64,000 bases of DNA, from NCBI RefSeq assembly GCF_948329515.1, contig NZ_CAOJCN010000007.1, positions 62,001 to 126,000 on the forward strand, read 5' to 3'. Made by a program: the position numbers and the translations under genes. Shown here one piece after another: positions 50,690 to 60,500 of the stretch. Position 1 is the stretch's first letter. Every line of letters starts with the position of its first letter. Origin of the DNA: Cohnella rhizoplanae (GTDB taxonomy: Bacteria; Bacillota; Bacilli; Paenibacillales; Paenibacillaceae). Under the pieces are notes generated by a model. The model was not told where the DNA came from, ran no database searches, and saw only the letters and a list, made by a program, of their open reading frames with translations.

Positions 50690-52444
50690 TCATCCCGCGC
50701 CCGCCCGATATTCGCCCGCGCTGACCCCGGTGAAGGCCTTGAAGCGCTTATAGAACCAATCCAGCTCGGTATAGCCGACGCTGGCCGCGATCTCGTACAC
50801 CTTGAGATCGGTATCGCGGAGCATGCGCTTGGCATGCTCCATCCGGACCTGCAGCAGGTAGTCGTTAAACGACAGGCCGGTCACGGATTTAAAAAGCTTG
50901 CCGAGGTGATTGGGATTCAAATATACCTGATCGGCGATGCTTCTCAGGCTGATGTTGTCGCTGTAATGGGCGTCGATCATCGCCCTCGCCTCGGCGATCA
51001 CCCTATTGGGCTTCATGGCGCGCATGCGCGCCAGCTGCTCCAGGACGCCCATATACTTGCCTTCCGCGAAGCGCAGCAGCTCGTCGGCCGTCTTGGTCGT
51101 CATGACGCGGGCGTAGTCGCCGATCTCGTGCGCGAACAGCGGGCTCGGATCGGCGCCCTGCTCCTTGAGCAGCTGGAACAGCTGCACGAGCGCGTACAAC
51201 ACGGCCGTGCGCATCGCGCCCGCGCTCATGCCGCTGTGCGGCAGCGCCTGGCGCAGGCTCGTCAGCGCCAGCTCCGCGCCGGCGCGATCCTGGCTCCGCA
51301 CCGCGGCGAGCACCCGCTCCAGCTGCGCCATGATCGCCTTGACCGGCTCCGCCGGCCGGTCGCCGGCGCCAGTCGCGCCCGCAAGGCCGGCAGCCTCGCT
51401 GCCGTCGGCGTCACAGCCCCCGCCAGCCAAGCCGGCATCGCCGGCCTCGGCCGGCGGCTTCAGCGGGCGCAGCACCGCGCCGCCGCCATGCAGGAACTTC
51501 GCCGCGAGCGCCTCCTCGGCTGCGGCGAAGGAATCGGCCAGGCGCATCGGATCCGCCACCGCGTGACCGACGCCGACGGTGACCGATTCCTTGGCGTACA
51601 GCGCCACCGACTCGGCGATGCGCGCGGCCAACATCTCCGCCAGCAGTTCCGCTTTTGCCAACGCCTCCGCCGACCGGTCCCCCGTTTCGCCTTGACTCGC
51701 CTCGACCGGCCGGTCCCCCGCTTCGCCTGGCTCCGCTTCCGCCGCTTCAGCAGCGCGCAGCACGATGCCGTACCGGTCCTCGCCCGCCTCGAACAAGGAG
51801 CCGAGTCCCATGCAGAGCTCCTCGGCGATATTCAGCACGGCGAACCGCTTGAGCGCGACGTCCCGCTCCGACAGCGCCAGGCCGCCGCTGCCGTACACGA
51901 AGTCCATCTCCGCCAGCAGGCAGACGTAGACGCCGTCCGGATCCCGCCAGGGCAGCAGATGCCGGCGTTCCCCGAATTCGGCGGCGCCGATCTGGCCCTG
52001 CGTCCATCTGCGGAGCAGTTGCTCGCGCAGCATCGATTCGCCGAGATGCTGCTGGCGGTCGAGCCGGCTCCTTGCGGCGAGCTCCGCCGAGATGCGGGAG
52101 AGCAGCGCCTCCAGATCGTCCTCGTCGACGGGCTTCAGCAGATAGTCTTTGACGCCCATCTTCATGCCCTGCCTGGCGTACTCGAAGTCGTCGTAGCCGC
52201 TCAGGACGATGACCGCCGCCTCCGAGAACTCGCGCAGCCTCTCCACGAACGCGAGCCCGTTCATGACCGGCATCCGGATATCCGTCAGCACGAGCGAGAT
52301 CGGCTGCGCCTTCATGATCGCGAGCGCCTCGGCGCCGTCCGCGGCCTCGGCCGCGATATGATAGCCGAGCGATTTCCAATCGATCAGATATCGGAGCGAC
52401 TGCCGGGCGAGCGGCTCGTCGTCCACGATCAACACGCTATACAT
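50690..52444 (-). CDS. YesN-type response regulator with long middle region
   Basis: The 584-residue protein has a receiver domain (VLIVDDE, Asp55 in LVLTDIRMP), a middle region of about 350 residues with an Ala/Gly/Glu-rich low-complexity stretch, and an AraC-type DNA-binding domain (about 480-582, NPNHLGKLFKSVTGLSFNDYLLQ). It overlaps the kinase gene by 8 bp. It probably activates the glycan locus around it. The Ala-rich middle is G+C-rich and may be expanded by replication slippage. Confidence 0.92.
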   Translation of the reverse strand: MYSVLIVDDEPLARQSLRYLIDWKSLGYHIAAEAADGAEALAIMKAQPISLVLTDIRMPVMNGLAFVERLREFSEAAVIVLSGYDDFEYARQGMKMGVKDYLLKPVDEDDLEALLSRISAELAARSRLDRQQHLGESMLREQLLRRWTQGQIGAAEFGERRHLLPWRDPDGVYVCLLAEMDFVYGSGGLALSERDVALKRFAVLNIAEELCMGLGSLFEAGEDRYGIVLRAAEAAEAEPGEAGDRPVEASQGETGDRSAEALAKAELLAEMLAARIAESVALYAKESVTVGVGHAVADPMRLADSFAAAEEALAAKFLHGGGAVLRPLKPPAEAGDAGLAGGGCDADGSEAAGLAGATGAGDRPAEPVKAIMAQLERVLAAVRSQDRAGAELALTSLRQALPHSGMSAGAMRTAVLYALVQLFQLLKEQGADPSPLFAHEIGDYARVMTTKTADELLRFAEGKYMGVLEQLARMRAMKPNRVIAEARAMIDAHYSDNISLRSIADQVYLNPNHLGKLFKSVTGLSFNDYLLQVRMEHAKRMLRDTDLKVYEIAASVGYTELDWFYKRFKAFTGVSAGEYRAGAG

Positions 52445-54218
52445 CGCGCTCCTCCTCCGGTCGCTCCGCCATCGGGATCACCAGGCGTATCGTCACGCCT
52501 TCCCCGGGCGACGACGTGATTTTTAATCCGCTGTCCTCGCCGTATCTCGCCTTCAGTCTTGCATGAACGTTGCGCAGGCCGATATGCGACTCCCGGCTTA
52601 GCGCATCCTCCGCGAGCGACCGCTCCACCTCCGCGAGACGCTCCGGCGTCATGCCGAGCCCGTCGTCGCCTACCTTCAGGCGCAGCTCTTCTCCGACGAC
52701 CTCGCCTTCGACCCAGATCCGGCAGTCGGTCGGACTTAGCTCGATGCCGTGCGTAATCGCGTTCTCGACGAGCGGCTGCAGACTAAGCTTAGGGAGCCGT
52801 ACGTCCTTCGCCTCCGCGGGAACGTCGATCCGGTACGTGAACTTGTGACCGAACCTGTACTGCTGAATCTGCAGATAGCTGTCGACGAACTCGAGCTCGT
52901 CGGACAGCGCGACCGTCTGTCCCCCGCTCCTCAGCATCATCCGGAACGACTTGGCGAGCAATCCGACGACCTTCGCGGTGTCCCGCTCGCCGACGATGAG
53001 CAGCTTGCCCCGGATCATGTTGAGCACGTTGAACAGGAAGTGCGGATTGATCTGCGTCTGCAGCGCGTACAGCTCGACCTCCTTCGTCCTCAGCTCCTGC
53101 CCTTTCCGGTCGATCTCCGACTGGTAGACCTCCTGGATCAGCGTGCCCACGCGCCGGACCATGACGTTGAACATCTCGCCGAGCTGCGCGACCTCGTCCT
53201 TGCCCCGGACCTCGACGAAGCTCTGGAAGTTGTCCTTGTGGATACGTTTCATCTTGGACGCGAGCTCCGACAGGCGCCGGGTCATGCCGACCGAGATCGC
53301 AGAGATCAGCAGCGCGGAGATCACGAACGCCAGCAGGAACAGCAGGATGGCCAGCGAGCGGAGCTGCTCGAGGCGGGGCTGCAGCTGCGTGACGGGGATA
53401 AACGCGATGACCTTCATGCCCTTGACCACGTTGCGCGAGCTGAGCGACCGGTATACGACCTCGTACAGCTCTCCGCCCATTTCGTAGCGGAAGCTGCCCT
53501 CGGCGCTATCCATTTTGCCGTAGAAGGGCAAGTCCTGCAGCTTCGCGAGCGGCGCCGGCTGGCTCCGGTCGCTGTCCATCATCACCGTTCCGTCCGACAG
53601 CGCGAACAGGTATCGCTTGCTCTTGCCTTCCTCGCTGATGAGATCGTAGAGCACCTGCTGCTTGATCTCCAGCGACACGATCTTGAGCGACTCGTTGACG
53701 TAGTTGTTCAGCCGCTTCCGGTAGCTGATGACCGGCGCGTTCTCCCCGATGATCCGATAGGGACCCGTCCAGTAGCCGCCGGACTTGCCGTTGATGACCT
53801 TCGCGTACCAGTCGGAGTTCTTGACTTCGTCGTCGATCAGCAGAATGTCGCCGAACAGGAAGCTGTCGTTGTTCGTGTACAGATTGAGATGGGCGACGTC
53901 GCGGGTCGTGCGCACGGCGGAGATGAAGGGCTGGTAGTACTCGGCATAATCGTCGTAGGCATCCTTGTAGTCTTCGTACCGCGTCTCCAGGATGCTGTCG
54001 ATCGTATTGTTCAGGAACAGCGTGTTGGGGATCAATTCATAGGATTCAAGCTTGTTGTCGAGATTGTTGGCCACCTGGGACAGCGACAGGGAGGCGTTCT
54101 CGATGACCCGCTCGTAGACGAGCGCGCTGCTTCGCTGGACGAGCAGGTAAGTCACCGACCCGAGCAGGAACAGGACGATGAACAGGTTGGCGAGAATGAG
54201 TTTGGTCCGAATTTTCAT
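52437..54218 (-). CDS. YesM-type sensor histidine kinase
   Basis: The ATG at 54218 follows AGGAGAAG; the reading to 54299 runs into a stem-loop and is not needed. The 593-residue product has a membrane segment at about 8-28, an extracellular dCache-like sensor, a second membrane segment followed by HAMP, the phosphoacceptor motif QINPHFLFNVL and a HATPase_c domain (QPLVENAITHG, GDDGLGMTPE, HIGLRNV). It pairs with the overlapping YesN gene and presumably senses the sugar carried by the adjacent transporter. Confidence 0.92.
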   Translation of the reverse strand: MKIRTKLILANLFIVLFLLGSVTYLLVQRSSALVYERVIENASLSLSQVANNLDNKLESYELIPNTLFLNNTIDSILETRYEDYKDAYDDYAEYYQPFISAVRTTRDVAHLNLYTNNDSFLFGDILLIDDEVKNSDWYAKVINGKSGGYWTGPYRIIGENAPVISYRKRLNNYVNESLKIVSLEIKQQVLYDLISEEGKSKRYLFALSDGTVMMDSDRSQPAPLAKLQDLPFYGKMDSAEGSFRYEMGGELYEVVYRSLSSRNVVKGMKVIAFIPVTQLQPRLEQLRSLAILLFLLAFVISALLISAISVGMTRRLSELASKMKRIHKDNFQSFVEVRGKDEVAQLGEMFNVMVRRVGTLIQEVYQSEIDRKGQELRTKEVELYALQTQINPHFLFNVLNMIRGKLLIVGERDTAKVVGLLAKSFRMMLRSGGQTVALSDELEFVDSYLQIQQYRFGHKFTYRIDVPAEAKDVRLPKLSLQPLVENAITHGIELSPTDCRIWVEGEVVGEELRLKVGDDGLGMTPERLAEVERSLAEDALSRESHIGLRNVHARLKARYGEDSGLKITSSPGEGVTIRLVIPMAERPEEERDV

Positions 54219-54271
54219 GCGTCGCTTCTCCTGGCATCCCGGACTTTTGCAAGCCCTTTCTTGGTAAAGAT

Positions 54272-54307
54272 AATACTCCTTGCCCGTCTTGCCAGACAAG
54301 GAGTATT
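54272..54307 (-). other. Stem-loop between the binding-protein gene and the kinase gene
   Basis: AATACTCCTTG and CAAGGAGTATT form a perfect 11-bp stem with a 14-base loop. On the minus strand only ATCTTT follows, so it may be a partial terminator setting lower expression of the kinase-regulator pair. Confidence 0.55.
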
Positions 54308-54358
54308 TCTCTTCGCTTAATCAGTCCGGCGGCGCTAATCGAAGCGGCCGACGGAGCG

Positions 54359-56101
54359 TCAGCCCCCGATCGTGCTCTCGTACGTCGCGTTGAAGTCCGC
54401 CCACAGCTGCGTATATGCTTTGTTCATATCGTCGAGGCCGCTCTTCTGGATCGAATCGACCATCGCCGTCCAGGCGCTCTCGAACTCGCCGTCGTTTTTG
54501 CTCATGACGATCTTCGGCAGGTTTTTGCGCCATGCGTCGTCGATCTTTTGCTGCGGCACCTTGACGCTTTCCGGCGGGGTGAGCTGCCACAGGTAGCCCG
54601 GCACGAAGTTGACCGGTGGCAGGAAGTCCGCCCAGACCTGCTTGCCGTAAGCGGCCAGCGTCGCCTTGGTCGTGTCGTCGTACGTCTGAACGACGGAATC
54701 CTTGGTGAGCGGCGTAGCGTAGTCGCCGTCCGCGAGCTTGGCGCCGTTGCCGATGCCGAACCATGGCATGCCGCCCGTGCCCGTGCTCTTGAAGCCGCGC
54801 TTATAGTCGATGTCGGGGTCCGAGCTGCGCTGCGCGAGCAGACCCTCGGCCACGGATCTCTTGCCGTCTTGCATCGTATAGTCTTCGCCTTCGATGCCCC
54901 ATTGCGTCAGCACTTGGCCCTCGTCGGAGAACAGGTAGTCGATAAACTGGATGATGCGCTCCGGATTTTTGGCGTCCGCGCTGATCGTCCAGGAAAGGCC
55001 GCCGCCGGCCGTTGGCGTCATGGCGTTGGAGTGATCCTCGACATTCTCGTTCGCGTAGATCGGCAGGTGGGCGTAGGTGCTGCCCGGCTTGCCGGCCGCA
55101 CGCAGCGCCTTTTCCGAATCGCCGAGGAACCAGCCAGGCGCGTATGCCGCCAGCACACGGCCTTGGGAGATTTTTGCCTGGATGCTGTCCAGGGAGAACG
55201 CTTCTTTGTCGAACAGGCCGTCGCGGTACAGCTTATTGAGGAATTTGTAATAGTTCTTAGCGTCCTCGGTCACGGGAATGTAGTTGACGTCCCCGTTGTC
55301 CTGCACCTTGAAGTTGCCGTTGTCCGGCCAGCCGTTGGAGCTGACGATCGGATTGTTGAAGGAGATGTTCATCGTATAGCTGAGCATCGCGGCCGCGAAG
55401 CCGATCGTGTCCTTGCCGTCGACCTTCGGGTGCTTCTCCTTATATTTCTTAATGAGTTCGTACAGCTGGTCGAGCGTCTTGACCTGCGGGTAGCCGGCTT
55501 CCTTCAGCACGTCCTGCTGGATGATGAAGTTGCCCGTCGCGTCCGGCGAAGCTTCCTCGCTCGCATTGACGTTATAAAGCGCGTAGATCTTGCCGTCCTT
55601 GTCCTTCAGCAGATTGTAGTACTTGCCGAACTTCTCCTTAATGTGCGGGCCGTATTGGTCGATCAGGTCGTTGAGCGGAATGATGGCGCCCGCGTCCTTG
55701 TACTTCTGCGTATACTTGGGATCGAGCGAGATAATATCCGGATAATCGTTCGACGCAAGCCACAGGTCCCACTTCTGGAACTGGTCGCCCACGGTTAGAT
55801 CGTACTTCAGGCTCACGCCGGTTTTCTCCGTCAGTTTTTTGGTGATCGGAGATTCCCAGGTCAGCTTGTCGTCCGACGTATTGATCGTGTACGTAATCGG
55901 CGTCAGATCCTGCGTCGGCGCCGCGCTGGCGGAGGCGGATCCGGAGGCGGCCGCCGAGCTGGATGCGGGAGCGCTTTCAGATTGGCTTGCGGAAGGCGAA
56001 GCGCCTTCGTTGTTGTTGCCCGAGCAGCCTGTAGCGAGTCCCGCGATCAGAACCATCGAAGTGCCGAGCGCGAAGCCGTATTTCCTTTTGACCATTGTCA
56101 T
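54359..56101 (-). CDS. ABC transporter solute-binding lipoprotein (LipO/LplA-like)
   Basis: The start at 56101 (ATG after GAGAGGGTG) gives 580 residues with the lipobox LATGC (Cys26) and a Ser/Ala-rich linker, followed by a large binding domain (TYTINTSDDKLTWESPITKKLTEKTGVSLKY) characteristic of the long binding proteins that accompany LplB/LplC-type permeases. The reading back to 56434 is an artefact overlapping the permease gene. It captures the oligosaccharide for the two permeases upstream. Confidence 0.92.
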   Translation of the reverse strand: MTMVKRKYGFALGTSMVLIAGLATGCSGNNNEGASPSASQSESAPASSSAAASGSASASAAPTQDLTPITYTINTSDDKLTWESPITKKLTEKTGVSLKYDLTVGDQFQKWDLWLASNDYPDIISLDPKYTQKYKDAGAIIPLNDLIDQYGPHIKEKFGKYYNLLKDKDGKIYALYNVNASEEASPDATGNFIIQQDVLKEAGYPQVKTLDQLYELIKKYKEKHPKVDGKDTIGFAAAMLSYTMNISFNNPIVSSNGWPDNGNFKVQDNGDVNYIPVTEDAKNYYKFLNKLYRDGLFDKEAFSLDSIQAKISQGRVLAAYAPGWFLGDSEKALRAAGKPGSTYAHLPIYANENVEDHSNAMTPTAGGGLSWTISADAKNPERIIQFIDYLFSDEGQVLTQWGIEGEDYTMQDGKRSVAEGLLAQRSSDPDIDYKRGFKSTGTGGMPWFGIGNGAKLADGDYATPLTKDSVVQTYDDTTKATLAAYGKQVWADFLPPVNFVPGYLWQLTPPESVKVPQQKIDDAWRKNLPKIVMSKNDGEFESAWTAMVDSIQKSGLDDMNKAYTQLWADFNATYESTIGG

Positions 56102-56166
56102 AGGACACCCTCTCAATCTGTGTGTGAAGTTATATATCAACGGAAGGGTTCTTCCGTATGATACCG

Positions 56167-57048
56167 CTATTCTTTCATGGCGCCAATCGTAATCCCCTTG
56201 ACGAAGTACTTCTGCAGGAACGGGTAGACGAACAGGATCGGCAGCGTGACGACCATCGTGATCGCGGCCCGGATCGACTCCGGATTGTTGCGGATCGCCT
56301 GGACGTTGGCATGGCCGTTGTCGCTGACGATCTCGTTGGCCGATTGAATCAGCACCTTCTGGAGCGTATACTGCAGCAGGCTTAGATTCTGATTGCGGCT
56401 GGCATACAGATAGTTGTCGAACCAAGAGTTCCAATGCATGACGGCGATGAACAGGGCGATCGTCGACAGCACCGGCAGGCTGATCTGCAGCACGATGCGG
56501 AACAGCACCTGGAAGTCCGTCGCGCCGTCGATTTTCGCGGACTCGGTGATCCCGTCCGGCAGCTGCTCGAAGTAGCTGCGCATGATGATGACGTTGTAGA
56601 CGCTGATGAGCAGCGGCAAAATGTAAACCGCGAAGTTGTTCATCAGGTGCAGATTGCGGATCAGCAGATAGGTCGGGATCAGTCCCCCGTTAATATACAT
56701 CGTAAGCACGAGGACGACGTTCAGCTGCTTGCGGAGGAAAAATTCCCTCCGGCTAAGCGCGTAAGCCAGCAGCGTCGTGCAGAACAGACCGAGCGCGGTG
56801 CCGAGCACCGTCCGGATGACCGAGCGCACGCCCGCCATCAACAGGCCGTTCTCGCGAAAGATGATCTCGTAGTTCAGCAGCGTCCACTTCCGGGGAAAGA
56901 AGTAGATGCCGCCCCGCATCGTGTCGAGCGTGTCGTTCAGCGAGATCGCGAGCAGGTTGAGAAAGGGAAACACCGTGGCGAATCCGAGCAGCGTGAGCAC
57001 AACGTAATTCAGCGAGTTGAACGCGTAATCGCCGCGGGTGCGATTCAT
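56167..57048 (-). CDS. Carbohydrate ABC permease, LplC/YtcP type
   Basis: The 293-residue protein has six membrane segments and the EAA loop QLPDGITESAKIDGATDFQVLFRIVLQISLP. It is the second channel subunit, 33 bp after the LplB-like gene. The importer has no ATPase of its own here. Confidence 0.94.
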   Translation of the reverse strand: MNRTRGDYAFNSLNYVVLTLLGFATVFPFLNLLAISLNDTLDTMRGGIYFFPRKWTLLNYEIIFRENGLLMAGVRSVIRTVLGTALGLFCTTLLAYALSRREFFLRKQLNVVLVLTMYINGGLIPTYLLIRNLHLMNNFAVYILPLLISVYNVIIMRSYFEQLPDGITESAKIDGATDFQVLFRIVLQISLPVLSTIALFIAVMHWNSWFDNYLYASRNQNLSLLQYTLQKVLIQSANEIVSDNGHANVQAIRNNPESIRAAITMVVTLPILFVYPFLQKYFVKGITIGAMKE

Positions 57049-57081
57049 GGGACACTTCTCCTTTCTTGCGGCCGGCCGCTT

Positions 57082-58059
57082 CTAGAACAGCCGGCTTTGA
57101 TTGGTCTTGCGTGCCAGGTAGTTGACGCCCAGCACCATGAGCACGCTGACGACGGATTTGAACATGCTGATGGCGACGCCGTACGAGTAATCGCCGATCT
57201 GCTGCGAATACCGAAGCGCGTACAGGTCGAGCACCTCCGAGTAATCGATCGTCATCGCGTTGCCCAGCAGAAACTGCGATTCGTACCCGCTCTGGATGAT
57301 CCAGCCGACCGAGATGATCAGCAGCAGGATCGCAGTGGGCATGAGCCCCGGGATCGAGATGTATCGCATCTTCGCCCAGCGGCTCGCGCCGTCCACCTCG
57401 GCGGCTTCGTAATGCTCCGGATTCAGCCCGCCCAGAATGGCGAGGTAGATGATCGTATTCCAGCCGACTTCCTTCCACAGATTCGCGATCGTATGAATCA
57501 CCCAGAACAGCTTCGGGTTGGACATGAAGTAGTACGGATCGTTCAGGATGCCCACCTGGACGAGAATCTGGTTCAACGTCCCGCCGTCCGGCGACAGCAG
57601 CTGCGTCACGATGTTGGCGATGACGACCCACGAGACGAAGTGGGGAATGTACGTGATCGTCTGGATCGTGCGCTTGAAAAACCGGGCCCGGACTTCGTTC
57701 AGCAGCAGCGCGAGCGCAATGGCGCCGAGGAAGGAAACGACCAAATTCAGCACGCCCATCACCAGCGTATTGCGCAGTACGTGGTAGAACTGCTGGTCCT
57801 TGAACAGCAGCTTGAAGTTGTCCAATCCGACGAACGGACTGTGCATGATCCCTTTGCCCAGCGTGTACTTCTGGAAGGCCATGATCCAGCCCCACAAGGG
57901 GACGTAGGAAAACAAGATAACGATCAGTACGAACGGAATGGACATGATCAGCAATTGATGCTGGCTTGCGATCAATGCGCCTAGGCTCCGTCTTCGCCGA
58001 GGCTTCCGCAAGTCGGCCTCCCTCTGAGACGGGAGAAGGCTTTTCGCGGTATCGGCCAT
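57082..58059 (-). CDS. Carbohydrate ABC permease, LplB type
   Basis: The 325-residue protein has an Arg-rich N-terminal tail, six membrane segments and the EAA loop LNPEHYEAAEVDGASRWAKMRYISIPGL. SFVPLWGWIMAFQKYTLGKG-like sequence near residue 50 is typical of LplB permeases for plant oligosaccharides. The 143-bp gap before it, after the GH42 gene, may hold a promoter. Confidence 0.94.
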   Translation of the reverse strand: MADTAKSLLPSQREADLRKPRRRRSLGALIASQHQLLIMSIPFVLIVILFSYVPLWGWIMAFQKYTLGKGIMHSPFVGLDNFKLLFKDQQFYHVLRNTLVMGVLNLVVSFLGAIALALLLNEVRARFFKRTIQTITYIPHFVSWVVIANIVTQLLSPDGGTLNQILVQVGILNDPYYFMSNPKLFWVIHTIANLWKEVGWNTIIYLAILGGLNPEHYEAAEVDGASRWAKMRYISIPGLMPTAILLLIISVGWIIQSGYESQFLLGNAMTIDYSEVLDLYALRYSQQIGDYSYGVAISMFKSVVSVLMVLGVNYLARKTNQSRLF

Positions 58060-58202
58060 TGCTTTCCCCCTCTTTCTTGCCCTGTCTATCAGGTTATCTT
58101 TGATCTGATTATGCGCTCGGTTCCCTTGGCCAACAACCCGTCTGATTCGTCGCCTTCACCCGTCAAACGAGTGGCGGATATAACCTCGCCCAAGCGCCGG
58201 AT

Positions 58203-60221
58203 TTAATCTCGCCGCAGGCTTGCCCGTTCGTAAACGTGGACGCCCCCCGCCTCGATCCGGACGGAGCCGGCATGTCGGACGCCCTGGATGAGCTCGTCGA
58301 GCGGCTCCTCGAGCGCCAGCGTCGCCGAATGCTCGTCATGGTTCATGACGAAGAGGAAGTCCTTCTCTCCGTTCGTCCGTCGCGCGATCTCGACCCCGGG
58401 CGGCGCGGCGATGCCTGCGATCGGCTCGACTTGCGCCCCTTCGCATATACGGTCCATCAGCGCGTCCATCAGCGCCGGCGTCGGCTCCGTCGCCATGTAA
58501 TAAGCAGTTCCGCTGCCGTAGGCATGCCGGGTTACGGCCGGCGTATCGGCAAAGAAATCAGAGGCGTACCAGGCGACCGCTTCGGCGCCTTCGAGCTCGA
58601 CGATGTCATACCATACGCCCCCGCCGTGCCCCTCCGCAGCCGTATCGCCACGGACTAACGTCACCGGTCGCGTATCCCCTTGCCTCAGCGAGCCGTAGTC
58701 GGCCACCCGCAGGCCGAGCAGATCCCTGTACGCGCCCGGAATCGTCCGCTCCTCCATCCGGTTGTCCGGCCGCTTGATGCCCGCGCGGAAGTCCAGCACG
58801 ACCGTGCCGCCGGCCGCGGCGTAAGCGTGAAGCGCGGCAGCCGACGCTGGATGCGTCAACATGTCATGCGGCACGACGACGAGCCGGTATCGGCCCAGCG
58901 GCATGTCCGGCGACACGATCTCCACCGGAATATGACGGTCATAGAAGTACCTGCAATACTGCTTGAAATGCGCCATGTAGCGGTGCCCGAACGACTGGGG
59001 CTGGATGTCCATCGCCCATTCGTTGTCGTACGAACGAATGACCGCGACCTCCGCCCCGGCCCCGGTGCCCAGCCATCTGCCGGACAATCGCTGCAGTTCT
59101 TCGCCCGTCCGCTTGGCTTCCTCGTAACGCCGTCCCGGTATGCCGTCGTGCGGCAGCAGGCCGTGCCAATATTGCTCCGCTCCGAACAGACACGTCCGCC
59201 AGCGGAAATAAAGAATCGCGTCCGCGCCGTGCGCCACCGCTTGATACGTCCAGCGGCGCAGCTCCCCGGGCTTCGGCATCGCGAAGATAAAATTGCCGCC
59301 GGGCGACCCGCTCTGCTGCTCCATCACCCAGAACGGCTGCCGTTTGAGCCCCCACGTCATGTCGTGCTGGACGGCGGAGTTCAGCGGATCTGCCTTCTCG
59401 TCGAAATGCAGATTGGGGTAGTTGTCCCACGAAGCGAAGTCCAAGGGCTCGGCGAGACGGAATGCGTCGACCTCAGCGAAGTAACCCATGAAATTATGCG
59501 TGATTGGCTTGTCCGGCGACTCGCGCCGCAGCACGTCGACCTGTACCTGCTGGTATTCCGCGACCGCGTCCGAAGCGAACCGCATGTAGTCCAGGTGCAG
59601 ACCCGGATTATGCATAGGAAATACAGTGTAGGCCGGGAGCACGACTTCTTCCCAGCTATTGTAGATATGGCTCCAGAACACCGTGCCCCAGGCCTCGTTC
59701 AGCTTGCCGATCTCACCGTATTTATTCCGAAGCCAGCGCTGAAACGCCTGGCGGCAATGGTCGCAATAGCATCGGACCGTATCCGTGCAGCCGAATTCAT
59801 TGTCGATCTGCCAAGCCGCGACATTGGCGTGCCCGCCGTAACGGCGCGCCATGCGCTCCACGATGTCGGCCGATAGACGCCGGTATTCCGCGTGGTTGTA
59901 GCAGTAATGCCTGCGATTGCCGAAGCCCCGCGTATGGCCCTGAGCGTCCTTCATATACAAGTCCGGATGACGGTCCATGAGCCACTTGGGCGGCGTCGCG
60001 GTCGGCGTTCCCAGCACGACCTCAATGCCGTTCGCCTCCAGCAGCGCGATGATCTCGTCCAGCCACGACCAATCGTACTCGCCGGGCCTCGGCTCCATTT
60101 TCGACCATGCGAATTCCGCGATCCGCACCACATTCACGCCTGCTTCGCGCATGAGCGCGGCATCGATCGGCCAGCGCTCCTTCGGCCAGTGCTCCGGGTA
60201 ATAACAAACTCCGTATAACAT
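58203..60221 (-). CDS. Beta-galactosidase, GH42
   Basis: The 672-residue enzyme is of the usual GH42 length: TIM barrel with acid/base Glu in WQIDNEFG, a following Cys cluster (CTDTVRCYCDHC) that binds zinc in related enzymes, nucleophile Glu in FWVMEQQSGSP, then the trimerisation and C-terminal beta domains. GGAGGG and AAGGGG precede the ATG at 60221. It has no signal peptide, so it acts on imported galactosides or arabinogalacto-oligosaccharides. It is the first gene of the locus. Confidence 0.94.
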   Translation of the reverse strand: MLYGVCYYPEHWPKERWPIDAALMREAGVNVVRIAEFAWSKMEPRPGEYDWSWLDEIIALLEANGIEVVLGTPTATPPKWLMDRHPDLYMKDAQGHTRGFGNRRHYCYNHAEYRRLSADIVERMARRYGGHANVAAWQIDNEFGCTDTVRCYCDHCRQAFQRWLRNKYGEIGKLNEAWGTVFWSHIYNSWEEVVLPAYTVFPMHNPGLHLDYMRFASDAVAEYQQVQVDVLRRESPDKPITHNFMGYFAEVDAFRLAEPLDFASWDNYPNLHFDEKADPLNSAVQHDMTWGLKRQPFWVMEQQSGSPGGNFIFAMPKPGELRRWTYQAVAHGADAILYFRWRTCLFGAEQYWHGLLPHDGIPGRRYEEAKRTGEELQRLSGRWLGTGAGAEVAVIRSYDNEWAMDIQPQSFGHRYMAHFKQYCRYFYDRHIPVEIVSPDMPLGRYRLVVVPHDMLTHPASAAALHAYAAAGGTVVLDFRAGIKRPDNRMEERTIPGAYRDLLGLRVADYGSLRQGDTRPVTLVRGDTAAEGHGGGVWYDIVELEGAEAVAWYASDFFADTPAVTRHAYGSGTAYYMATEPTPALMDALMDRICEGAQVEPIAGIAAPPGVEIARRTNGEKDFLFVMNHDEHSATLALEEPLDELIQGVRHAGSVRIEAGGVHVYERASLRRD

Positions 60222-60441
60222 GGCTTCCCCTTCCCTCCGGCACGTAGGCCGGCCCGTCATTCTCAAGCTGGTTTCCTCTATTATCCGCGGGCGGGGATGC
60301 GGGGGACACCTGAGGAATCGAAGGATTTAGCCTGCCTATTAATCTCTTTCCAGATTCTTACACCCGCTTATGCAACTCTCCTTTTTTATTTTTCATTCCA
60401 CTATCCCATCGAATCAGCTTGGAATGCCGCGCTATTTTCTC

Positions 60442-60470
60442 TTGAAACAAGAACGTATGTTCGATATAAT
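60442..60470 (+). promoter_or_regulatory. SigA promoter inside the IS left end
   Basis: TTGAAA (60442-60447), a 17-bp spacer and TATAAT (60465-60470) lie 31 bp before the transposase start codon. Confidence 0.75.
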
Positions 60471-60500
60471 GGTAAAAAAAAGAACCTCAGGGGTGCGCCG

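Noticed and set aside
56102..56434. N-terminal extension of the LipO-like binding protein
   Set aside because: The extra 111 residues overlap the permease gene and precede a proper ATG with ribosome binding site and lipoprotein signal.
60297..60500. N-terminal extension of the transposase-like protein
   Set aside because: It would start outside the terminal repeat and upstream of the promoter; ATG 60501 has a ribosome binding site.
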